Origin: Sulfurovum sp.
GTDB lineage: Bacteria; Campylobacterota; Campylobacteria; Campylobacterales; Sulfurovaceae
DNA: 54,898 nt
Direction: 5' to 3'
Assembly: GCA_027071315.1 (NCBI GenBank)
Contig: JALSUP010000171.1
Location: 1 to 54,898, forward strand
The position numbers and the translations under genes were made by a program. This document shows, piece after piece, positions 8,004-15,026 of the stretch. A model generated the notes under the pieces. The model made no database searches and was not told the origin of the DNA. It saw only the letters and a program-made list of their open reading frames with translations. Each line of letters begins with the position of its first letter. The stretch's first letter is position 1.

Positions 8004-8801
8004 ATGGAACTTGAAAATGTGATAGGACTGGGGGTTGCAGGAAACTTTGCGCACCATTTGGAGCAGGCGGGAGAACTGGAAGATTTTAAAGATGTGGTGA
8101 CGACGGAGGCAGATGCGCCCAAAGGCATTTTCCCTTTTTACCTTCCGGGGTCTGACTGTTTTCTGGGACTCTACTCCATCGGTACGGACCTGCTGAACCT
8201 GCCGGAGTATGAAGCCAATGCGCAGGTGGAACCCGAGATCGCCGTACTCTTTGACATTGTCTATGACGAGGAGAAAAAAGTGACCGACCTGCATGCGGTG
8301 AAGTTCACGACCTTCAATGACTGTACCATCCGAAAAGAGGGTGCGAAAAAGATCTCCGAAAAGAAGTCCTGGGGCATGAACTCCAAAGGCATCGGGGACA
8401 AGTGGATAAACATAGACAAATTTGAAGAGGGCGGGGTGATGGACCACTACCACCTCTGCTCTTTTGTGAAGCGTGACGGTGTGCTGCATCCCTATGGGGT
8501 AGATGCCCCTCTGCCAGGCTACTCTTACTTCTACGGCAAGCTTAAAAGCTGGCTGATAGGGAAAATGAACGAACAGGCGGATTTCGGGCCGCTTGAGAAT
8601 ATTGCGCATCTTTTGAAAAAGTGCGGCTACCCTGAGCAGGCATTCGTCTCCATAGGGGCAACGGCCTATGCCGACTTTGGGGAGAACAATTACCTGAAGT
8701 CCGGAGATGAGATTTATGTGATCGCCTATGACGGGCGTGTAGATGACGACTCTCTGGAAGAGTCGCCTACGAAAGTAATGGTGGGTCAGAAGGTGCAGTA
8801 G
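8004..8801 (+). CDS. DUF5718 family protein
   Basis: The 265-aa soluble protein begins MELENVIGLGVAGNFAHHLEQAGE and contains the PKGIFPFYLPG and FTTFNDCTIR segments that I associate with the DUF5718 family. The overall pattern recalls fumarylacetoacetase-like hydratases, but a catalytic metal triad was not established. It has no signal peptide and no membrane segment. An AAAGGAG ribosome-binding site precedes the ATG. It stands alone between hipA and dnaJ, and a REP hairpin pair follows it. The function is unknown and the family call is from memory of its characteristic sequence. Confidence 0.65.
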   Translation: MELENVIGLGVAGNFAHHLEQAGELEDFKDVVTTEADAPKGIFPFYLPGSDCFLGLYSIGTDLLNLPEYEANAQVEPEIAVLFDIVYDEEKKVTDLHAVKFTTFNDCTIRKEGAKKISEKKSWGMNSKGIGDKWINIDKFEEGGVMDHYHLCSFVKRDGVLHPYGVDAPLPGYSYFYGKLKSWLIGKMNEQADFGPLENIAHLLKKCGYPEQAFVSIGATAYADFGENNYLKSGDEIYVIAYDGRVDDDSLEESPTKVMVGQKVQ

Positions 8802-8834
8802 CCGCTGCCTTCCGACACCGTAATACTATAGCTT

Positions 8835-8881
8835 GGGGATGCGACTTCAGTCGCATATCAGCGACTGAAGTCGCTGCTCCG
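8835..8881. repeat. REP hairpin pair, GGAG type (copy 1)
   Basis: Two adjacent palindromes share a GACTTCAGTC-type core: ATGCGACTTCAGTCGCAT and CAGCGACTGAAGTCGCTG. On the minus strand the unit starts with GGAG followed directly by the hairpin, the hallmark of REP elements mobilised by RAYT transposases. A 47-base relative is at 48807-48853. It sits between the converging DUF5718 and dnaJ genes and may also act as a terminator. Confidence 0.8.
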
Positions 8882-8889
8882 TGCTGCCC

Positions 8890-10017
8890 TTATTTGAACC
8901 AGTTTTTGACCCGGTCAAAGGCAGAGTCGAAAGTACTTTTGTGCGGACGGCTCTCTACCCCGTAACTCTCCTGAAGTTTTTCAAGCAGCTCTTTTTGTTC
9001 ATCGTTGATCTTTTTAGGGAGGATCATTTGTACCTGTGCGACCAGACGGCCTTTTCTGCCGCTGTGGACATCGGCGACCCCTTCCCCTTCAAAGACGAAC
9101 TGTTCTTTGTCTTTGGTACTCTGTTTCAGCTCAAGCTCCAGTTCCCCGTCGAGTGCCGGGATGGAGATCGTTTCCCCTAAAATGGCCTGTGTAAAGAAGA
9201 CCGGGACTTCGATGTAAATGTCGTTACCGTTACGGATGAAGTTCTCATCTTCTTCTACATAGAAAGTGAGGTAGAGGTCACCGCGCTCTCCATGTTTGCT
9301 TTCATTACCGTGACCCTGTACACGCAGTCGGTTACCTGAGTCAACCCCGGCAGGGATCTTGATGGTGACCGTGTCCTCTTCTTCATGGTAGCCTTTTCCG
9401 TGACAGGTGCTGCACTTCTCTGCGATCTTTTGACCTTCACCGTGACACTTCGGACAGGTTTGTGCGAACTGCATCGGCCCCTGTCTCATGAGTACCTGTC
9501 CCTGACCGCCGCAGTATTCACAGGTTTCCATTTTGGCATCTTTGGCACCGGTACCCTGACAGTCGCCACAAGGCGTTTTGTACCTGATGTCTATGCTCTT
9601 TTCACAGCCGAACACCGCTTCATGAAATGCCAGAGGGAGTTCTATTTCGAAGTCGAGTGCGTATTTCTGGCTCGGGTCACGTCTTGCACGGCCGAAACCG
9701 CCGCTGCCGCCGGCACCGCCGAACATGGAGTTGAAGATATCCATAAAGTCATCCATACCGCCGCCGCCGAAACCGCCGCCCATACCCTGACCCTGCAGAC
9801 CCTCTTTGCCGTAACGGTCATAAAGGGCACGCTTCTCTTCGTCACTGAGGACCTGGTAGGCTTCGTTGACGATCTTGAATTGCTCTTCCGCTTCATGGTC
9901 ACCCGGGTTTCTGTCCGGGTGGTATTTCATGGCCAGTTTTCTGTACGATTTCTTTAACTCTGCACCGCTGCAGTCTCTGCTGACTTCCAGTACTTCATAA
10001 TAACTCATATCTGTCAT
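8890..10017 (-). CDS. dnaJ: Chaperone DnaJ
   Basis: The 375-aa protein has all DnaJ parts in order. The J domain carries HPD (KYHPDRNPG, about residue 34). A Gly/Phe-rich linker follows ([24 protein letters not shown]). Four zinc-finger repeats come next ([32 protein letters not shown]), then the C-terminal substrate-binding domains. It is the Hsp40 partner of DnaK, which is encoded separately at 20749. It is monocistronic here. No HAIR or CIRCE element was seen in the 120 bases upstream, so it may not share dnaK regulation. Confidence 0.97.
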   Translation of the reverse strand: MTDMSYYEVLEVSRDCSGAELKKSYRKLAMKYHPDRNPGDHEAEEQFKIVNEAYQVLSDEEKRALYDRYGKEGLQGQGMGGGFGGGGMDDFMDIFNSMFGGAGGSGGFGRARRDPSQKYALDFEIELPLAFHEAVFGCEKSIDIRYKTPCGDCQGTGAKDAKMETCEYCGGQGQVLMRQGPMQFAQTCPKCHGEGQKIAEKCSTCHGKGYHEEEDTVTIKIPAGVDSGNRLRVQGHGNESKHGERGDLYLTFYVEEDENFIRNGNDIYIEVPVFFTQAILGETISIPALDGELELELKQSTKDKEQFVFEGEGVADVHSGRKGRLVAQVQMILPKKINDEQKELLEKLQESYGVESRPHKSTFDSAFDRVKNWFK

Positions 10018-10142
10018 CTGTCTCTCCGTTGTATCGGGATTATTTTACTAAAGAAACAATCGGTAAACCGACTACTTCGTTTTGTTTTGGCGAATTCTAT
10101 CATAATTTGGCTATAATCACAACAAAAAATAAGTGAGTATTT

Positions 10143-10436
10143 ATGATCGTACATATCGTATTGTTTCAGTTCAAAGAGGAACATAAAAAAGCCAATATGA
10201 TCCAGGCAAAACAGATGCTTGAGAACCTGATGGGTGCCGTCCCTTCACTCAGAAGCATCGACGTCGGGATGAACTTTTCCGAAGAGGAGCGTGCCATGGA
10301 CCTGAGCATCATCACTGCTTTTGAGAGCAAAGAGGACCTTGAAGCCTACGCCGTGCACCCGGAACACCTCAAAGTGGTCGATTTCATCAAATCCGTCGTA
10401 GCATACTCCAAAGTCGTGGATTACACCAGAGCCTAA
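10143..10436 (+). CDS. Dabb-family stress-responsive alpha/beta barrel protein
   Basis: The 97-aa protein matches the dimeric alpha/beta barrel (Dabb) family. It has an N-terminal strand MIVHIVLFQFKEEH, a central SIDVGMNFSEEERAMDLSIITAFESKEDLEAY and a C-terminal HPEHLKVVDFIKSVV helix. These proteins form barrels from two ferredoxin-like subunits, and their substrates are mostly unknown. It has its own promoter region (TATAAT-like box around 10110) and is followed by a GTAG hairpin and recR. Confidence 0.85.
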   Translation: MIVHIVLFQFKEEHKKANMIQAKQMLENLMGAVPSLRSIDVGMNFSEEERAMDLSIITAFESKEDLEAYAVHPEHLKVVDFIKSVVAYSKVVDYTRA

Positions 10437-10437
10437 T

Positions 10438-10459
10438 GTAGGGTGCGTAGTCACGCACC
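10438..10459 (+). repeat. REP hairpin, GTAG type
   Basis: A GTAG tetranucleotide (10438-10441) is followed by the palindrome GGTGCGT-AGTC-ACGCACC. It belongs to the same GTAG-headed hairpin family as the copies at 20626, 22739-23068 and 43731-43936. It lies 15 bases before recR. Confidence 0.75.
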
Positions 10460-10473
10460 AAAAAAGAAAAAGA

Positions 10474-11043
10474 ATGAAAAAATACAAAATTGAAGCCTTT
10501 GAGAACCTGGTGGACGCCTTTGCCTCTCTGCCCTCCATCGGTAAAAAAACCGCCATACGTCTCGCCTACCATGCCGTGATGGAGGACGGGTTCTCCGCCA
10601 TGAAACTGGCCCATGCGCTGGAGACGGGCATCAACAGCATACAGAAGTGCAGCAAGTGCCACAACATGAGCGAAGATGAACTCTGCAGCATCTGCTCCGA
10701 CCCCTACAGGGACTCAGGCAAACTCTGCATTGTCCAGAGTGCCAAAGATATTTTGACCATTGAGGAGAGCGGACAGTTCAACGGGGTCTACTATGTCGTC
10801 TCTGAAGTACGTGATATGGATGAAGCCCACCTCTTCTATGCGGTCGGCGGGGTAGACGAGATCATCTTCGCCTTTCCGCCGAGCATTGCGACGGATACGA
10901 TGATACTCTACATTGAGGATAAACTTCAGGGCTTACATATTCGCTTCACAAAAATTGCACAGGGCGTCCCTACAGGCGTGGAGCTGGAAAATATAGACAT
11001 CATGTCCCTCTCACGCGCTCTGGAAGCGAGGGTGAAGATATAG
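10474..11043 (+). CDS. recR: Recombination protein RecR
   Basis: The 189-aa protein has the RecR layout. An N-terminal helix-hairpin-helix (LPSIGKKTAIRLAYH) comes first, then a C4 zinc finger (CSKCHNMSEDELCSIC, about residues 55-70), a Toprim domain beginning CIVQSAKDI, and a C-terminal region with GVPTGVELE. RecR forms a DNA clamp with RecO for RecF-pathway gap repair and RecA loading. It is slightly shorter than the usual ~200 residues. It converges with the response regulator gene, whose stop is 3 bases away. Confidence 0.95.
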   Translation: MKKYKIEAFENLVDAFASLPSIGKKTAIRLAYHAVMEDGFSAMKLAHALETGINSIQKCSKCHNMSEDELCSICSDPYRDSGKLCIVQSAKDILTIEESGQFNGVYYVVSEVRDMDEAHLFYAVGGVDEIIFAFPPSIATDTMILYIEDKLQGLHIRFTKIAQGVPTGVELENIDIMSLSRALEARVKI

Positions 11044-11046
11044 ATC

Positions 11047-11745
11047 TTAACGGGTATGAATACTGTAGCCCACGCCGTTGACATTGGTGATGATGTCCTC
11101 ATTGATGAGTGCGCGGAAGCGGTGTATGAGCGAGCGCAGGGTACTGTTGCTTTTCATATCGTTCCAGACATAGAGACAGATCTGTTCATTGGAGATGAAG
11201 TGGTCCCTGTTCCTGGCGAGCAGTTCGACCAGTCTCAGTTTTTTGGAAGAGAGGGGGATCTCTTTGTCCTGTTTGTAGAGGCGTCTCTCCCGGCTGTCAA
11301 AGACAAAGTCATGTTTCAGTCTGATGCGGCTGCTCTCCGCTTCTGGTGAATCCTCTGTCATCGGCTGCGCCTGCATAAGAGAAACCTGCAGGGTGGCAAG
11401 GATCTCCTGTTCTCTGTAGGGTTTCATCAGGTAGGCACAGGCTTTGGAACGGGCGGCATAGTCGACCATTTCCGGTTCTGCATAGGCGGTCAGAAAGATG
11501 ATCCTGATCTCCGGGTGTTCACGTTTGATCTCAATGGCCGCTTCACTCCCGCTCAGAACACCTTTGAGCATGATATCCATCAGGACCGCATCGGGTTTTT
11601 CTGTTCTGCACTTTTCTATGGCCGCTTCGGCCGTGTTGACAATGGCTGATACTTCATACGCTGCTTTTTGAAGCAGTGCTTTGAGATACTCCGCCGAGAG
11701 CAGATCATCTTCGACAATAAGAATGCTGTGTCTCTCCATGTTCAC
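11047..11745 (-). CDS. OmpR/PhoB-type response regulator
   Basis: The 232-aa protein has a receiver domain with the acidic pair E12-D13-D14, phosphoacceptor D57 (VLMDIMLKG), a Thr in FLTAYAE and the KP motif (LMKPYRE). A C-terminal winged-helix domain follows (ERRLYKQDKEIPLSSKKLRLVELLARN ... VNGVGYSIHTR). It binds DNA when phosphorylated. It is divergent from the histidine kinase at 11848, with about 100 bases of shared promoter region. The two therefore probably form a pair and share regulation. The target genes are unknown. Confidence 0.9.
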   Translation of the reverse strand: MNMERHSILIVEDDLLSAEYLKALLQKAAYEVSAIVNTAEAAIEKCRTEKPDAVLMDIMLKGVLSGSEAAIEIKREHPEIRIIFLTAYAEPEMVDYAARSKACAYLMKPYREQEILATLQVSLMQAQPMTEDSPEAESSRIRLKHDFVFDSRERRLYKQDKEIPLSSKKLRLVELLARNRDHFISNEQICLYVWNDMKSNSTLRSLIHRFRALINEDIITNVNGVGYSIHTR

Positions 11746-11847
11746 CCCCGTTTATTATAAACTATAAATATAGTGTATACTACAATGATAACATGAATTG
11801 AGGTCTAAATGCAACAAAGATGAAATTATCTTTTTGTATAGTGTGTC

Positions 11848-13026
11848 ATGCAGGTAAATAAAGTAGGGAACATGCATCTGGAAAGATTGACAAAATGGTT
11901 TAACAGCAGTGACTATAGAGATATTATGCTCAAGGGGCTCTTTCTCTCTTCTATTGTGATCTTCCTTTTTCTGGGAGTGATCTCCGGTCTGATGGGCTTC
12001 GCGCATATCTTCTGGACAAAAATGCTGGTTTCTTTTTTGAGTGCGCTCTTTTTCTACAGTTACCTCAAACAGGGAAAGATGAAGCTGCATGTTCTGCTTC
12101 TGGTACTGCTGGTCGAACTGGACAGTGCCTATGTGATGCTGGGGGAGCATGTCGACAATTTTGTGAGTATCTACCCCTATTTCATCATTTTCGGTTTTTT
12201 CTTCTTTTTTAAACTCAGAACCGCCATCTGGCTGACGCTGGCACATTTGCTCTACTGGCTTCTGGTCGGTCTCTACGGGCATATGCTTTTCCCGGATGAC
12301 CCCATCTTTACCATGGTCTCTCTGGCCAATGTTGCCGTCTGTTCGCTTATTGCGATGATCTTCGCCTATTTTTATTATATCTCCATAGAGTTGAGTTATG
12401 AGAAGCTGGCACATGCAGACCGCCAAAAAGCCATTTTACTCAAAGAGATACACCACCGCATCAAGAACAACCTGAATAAAACGTCTTCGCTGATCGGTCT
12501 GCAGATGATGCAGATGGAGCAGGAGGGTGAGGCGCAGGGCAGAGAAGTGCTGCAAAAAAGCAAGCTGCGCATAGAAGCGATGGCAATGGTCCATGATGTT
12601 CTGTATAAAAGCAATGATTTTGAAAAGATCGATTTTGAAGCCTATATCAGGAATCTTACGCAACTCATTAATCAAATGTATGGTAAAAACAGACCTGTAG
12701 AAATTCACTCCGGTGATATCTGTCTTCCCCTGGAAATAATGATGAAAATAGGTTTGATCATCAATGAACTTCTGACCAATTCCATTAAGCATGCCGGCAC
12801 AAATACCCATGAAGAGGCTGGACTTTTGATCACGCTGAACAGAGAGCATAATCACTGTGTTTTAATGTATCATCAGCAAAGCAACCAATCTGTCGATATG
12901 GATACTTTGGAAAAAAGCAATACCCTGGGCATGAAACTCATCGGACTCACCATAGAAGAGATGGACGGAGAGATGAAGATCTCTAATGGGGATGGATTGA
13001 AGTTTGTCATTCATTTTTCTTGTTAA
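11848..13026 (+). CDS. Membrane histidine kinase, HisKA_2 type
   Basis: The 392-aa protein has about six membrane helices in residues 30-180 and no large periplasmic domain. The phosphoacceptor region is LLKEIHHRIKNNLNKTSSLIGLQ, the HisKA_2 form, with the His in the HHRIKNN motif. The ATPase domain has an N box (LIINELLTNSIKHA) and a C-terminal GLKFVIHF strand, while the intervening glycine boxes are weak. HisKA_2 kinases often respond to light or stress. An alternative start is the ATG at 11872. It is divergent from and probably paired with the regulator at 11047. Confidence 0.88.
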   Translation: MQVNKVGNMHLERLTKWFNSSDYRDIMLKGLFLSSIVIFLFLGVISGLMGFAHIFWTKMLVSFLSALFFYSYLKQGKMKLHVLLLVLLVELDSAYVMLGEHVDNFVSIYPYFIIFGFFFFFKLRTAIWLTLAHLLYWLLVGLYGHMLFPDDPIFTMVSLANVAVCSLIAMIFAYFYYISIELSYEKLAHADRQKAILLKEIHHRIKNNLNKTSSLIGLQMMQMEQEGEAQGREVLQKSKLRIEAMAMVHDVLYKSNDFEKIDFEAYIRNLTQLINQMYGKNRPVEIHSGDICLPLEIMMKIGLIINELLTNSIKHAGTNTHEEAGLLITLNREHNHCVLMYHQQSNQSVDMDTLEKSNTLGMKLIGLTIEEMDGEMKISNGDGLKFVIHFSC

Positions 13027-13099
13027 AGTCTCTTTTTTTATTAATTTTTCCTTACTTTAAAAATGCAATATTTTTGAAATTCTTTAGCTATATCCTTAA

Positions 13100-13270
13100 T
13101 CATTAGTATGTTGTGACGGTACATGGAACAATGAAGAGAAGGAAGAGAACGGTATTAATTCTCCTTACCAATGGGGTGAAAATCCATCATGCATTGGTAA
13201 AGAAAGGTACAGATTGAAGTATTATCCAAAATTCAGGAAAATTCCCCTAAAAATGATAATAGCAGATTAG
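13100..13270 (+). pseudogene. Fragment resembling a DUF2235 (Tle-type phospholipase) N-terminus
   Basis: This open stretch has no start codon. It translates to SLVCCDGTWNNEEKEENGINSPYQ, very like the conserved N-terminal strand of DUF2235 alpha/beta hydrolases (vCCDGTWN...), and then loses similarity and ends at TAG. A stop lies just upstream of the motif. It is therefore a short gene relic, not a functional gene. It is bracketed by near-identical 19-base direct repeats (AAATGCAA-type, 13061-13079 and 13271-13289). The remaining bases of 13027-13359 hold an AT-rich promoter-like region for the next gene. Confidence 0.4.
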
Positions 13271-13359
13271 AAATGCAACATTTTTGCAACAATATTATAT
13301 TAAAATATATTAATCCATCATAAAAGATGGAAATTAAAATATAGTATAAGGAGTATAAG

Positions 13360-13824
13360 ATGGCTGATACAAAAAAAAGATTTACATTAGGGAATACCAC
13401 TGTAAATTTAGGTGAAATAGAAAAAACGGGTGGATTGATTGGATGTAGAGTATATAATACGTATCCATATTGTGCAAATCAAATAACACGATATGAGATA
13501 CCAGACATTACACAATTATGTAGATATCATACAATGGATATAACAATAACAGGGTGTCATGGTGTTACACTACCACGGACAACAACTTGGATGACTGACC
13601 GAATTCGAACAGTAGAACTTACACCACAACTAAGAATAGAAGAAATAGCAGGACTGAAAGAACAGCTAAAAGAAGATTTACAAGCTGTTGAAGCACATGA
13701 AGCAGTTGTGCGAAGTGCAGAAGTTCCACAAACGTTGGAAGAGATGAATCTTGTAGAGGAAAAATTAAAAGGCTCGTTGGCAGAAGTGCAAAAATTAAAA
13801 GAAGCATTAGCAGCACAAAAGTAA
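13360..13824 (+). CDS. Putative RiPP (lanthipeptide-like) precursor or substrate protein
   Basis: The 154-aa protein is not recognised by name. Residues 1-85 are rich in Thr and hold four cysteines (C29, C38, C54, C66), with segments such as CANQITRYEIPD and TITGCHGVTLPRTTTW. Residues 86-154 are highly charged, without Cys, and predicted helical/coiled-coil (VEEKLKGSLAEVQKLKEALA). It is followed after 29 bases by the lyase-like gene and then the kinase-LanC gene, so it is the best candidate substrate. The order is reversed from a normal leader-core peptide. It might therefore use a C-terminal follower, or it may be a scaffold. An AAGGAG ribosome-binding site is present. Confidence 0.5.
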   Translation: MADTKKRFTLGNTTVNLGEIEKTGGLIGCRVYNTYPYCANQITRYEIPDITQLCRYHTMDITITGCHGVTLPRTTTWMTDRIRTVELTPQLRIEEIAGLKEQLKEDLQAVEAHEAVVRSAEVPQTLEEMNLVEEKLKGSLAEVQKLKEALAAQK

Positions 13825-13853
13825 CAAATAGACATCTAAAAGGATGATATGTA

Positions 13854-15011
13854 ATGGTATCTAAAAATGATAGAGAGTATTTGAAAACAAGATATTTTAG
13901 GCTCTCTTCAGAGTATAGTTTAGTACCTTATAATAGGATAGAACAAAAACTTTATGCTCAAGTTGCAAGATATAAAATAAATGAGGATGAGGTTTTTGGT
14001 ATTCTGTATCATGAAAAGGATCATTCTTTTACTGTGATAGATCAAGATACAGCTCTATTGTTGTACACGATGAAAGAAGTGGGAAAACTACCTCATTATA
14101 TTCTGAATAATTGGGATGCAAGTATTGTGGCTGAATTAAAATTTATGTTGGGAAGAGGGGTTTTAGAACTTGAAATCTCTCACAAACATAAAGACTTTAT
14201 AAGTGGTACTGAGGCTCTAAAATTATTACAAAATACAGATAATTTTAGTATATCTGATATAAATAAAGATGCTATTTTTCACGCTATGAGCATGCTTCCT
14301 ACAGACTATATGACACTGAGTAGTATACTTTACTTATTTAATCGTAAACCAGTTTCTGCTTCTCTTAGTAAAACGCTATCCAATGCAAATAGTGTAAAAC
14401 AATTTTTGGGACTAAATGCTCATACAGCAAAAACAAAAAAAAATTCTACACAATGGACTATGCTACAAGATACAGAAGGGTGGATTGTTTTTCAAAGTAA
14501 AAAAGATTTTCAAAAGCCTAAACTAATATCAAATCAAACATATAAACTTTATATGAGTCCTAATTCATTAGATATATTTTCTAAAATCTTTTTTGATGTA
14601 GCAACACTATTATATAATTCAAAGGCATTCCAATTTAAAATAGGAAATGATGCTTTTGGATTGCAAAGACCTGATAAATGGGTAGCATATTTTTATGATA
14701 AAGCATCATTATTTGAGGCTATTGGATTACTAGAGGATAAAATGGGTGATATTTCTGCTCAAGAAGTACCTTTTAGCTGCCATAGTGATGTAAAATGGTT
14801 GAGTTGGGGGAAAGACCCTCAACAGTATGAATCAACAAGTTGGCGTTGGCTTATATGTAGCGAAATAGCACATGCAATTTTAGATGTTCCTGCACACGAA
14901 TTACCTAAGATATTATCTATGCAAGAAATTGAGACAACAGTTTGGCCATATATTAAAATACGACTAGAAAGAGAAGGTATTAATGCTGAAACGTTAGAAC
15001 CTATGGAATAA
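13854..15011 (+). CDS. Putative stand-alone phosphothreonine/serine lyase of a lanthipeptide locus
   Basis: The 385-aa protein has no name that I recognise with certainty. Residues 229-310 follow the pattern of the lyase domain in class III/IV synthetases (OspF/SpvC fold). These are YKLYMSP (K231, family K-x-H; here the His is Tyr233), then about 28 residues later FQFKIG (K262, expected general base), then RPDKWVAYFYD (R272), then VPFSCHSDVKWLSWGKDP. Residues 50-110 look like a PqqD-type winged helix (FTVIDQDTALLLYTM ... FMLGRGVLELE). It would remove phosphate from phospho-Ser/Thr to give dehydro residues. The proposal rests on motifs only. The gene is AT-rich like its neighbours. Confidence 0.45.
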   Translation: MVSKNDREYLKTRYFRLSSEYSLVPYNRIEQKLYAQVARYKINEDEVFGILYHEKDHSFTVIDQDTALLLYTMKEVGKLPHYILNNWDASIVAELKFMLGRGVLELEISHKHKDFISGTEALKLLQNTDNFSISDINKDAIFHAMSMLPTDYMTLSSILYLFNRKPVSASLSKTLSNANSVKQFLGLNAHTAKTKKNSTQWTMLQDTEGWIVFQSKKDFQKPKLISNQTYKLYMSPNSLDIFSKIFFDVATLLYNSKAFQFKIGNDAFGLQRPDKWVAYFYDKASLFEAIGLLEDKMGDISAQEVPFSCHSDVKWLSWGKDPQQYESTSWRWLICSEIAHAILDVPAHELPKILSMQEIETTVWPYIKIRLEREGINAETLEPME

Positions 15012-15026
15012 AGGAAATTAAATACG

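Noticed and set aside
9385-9957. 190-codon plus-strand frame inside dnaJ
   Set aside because: It is an antisense shadow of the Gly- and Cys-rich coding region of dnaJ.
13027-13359. Possible riboswitch in front of the RiPP-like genes
   Set aside because: The segment with TGAAAATCC resembles no known riboswitch consensus on reading, and part of it reads as a coding relic.
13557-13835. Minus-strand frames opposite the 154-aa RiPP-like gene
   Set aside because: Cys/Ser/Leu-rich antisense of a charged helical sequence. The plus strand has a good ribosome-binding site and operon context.
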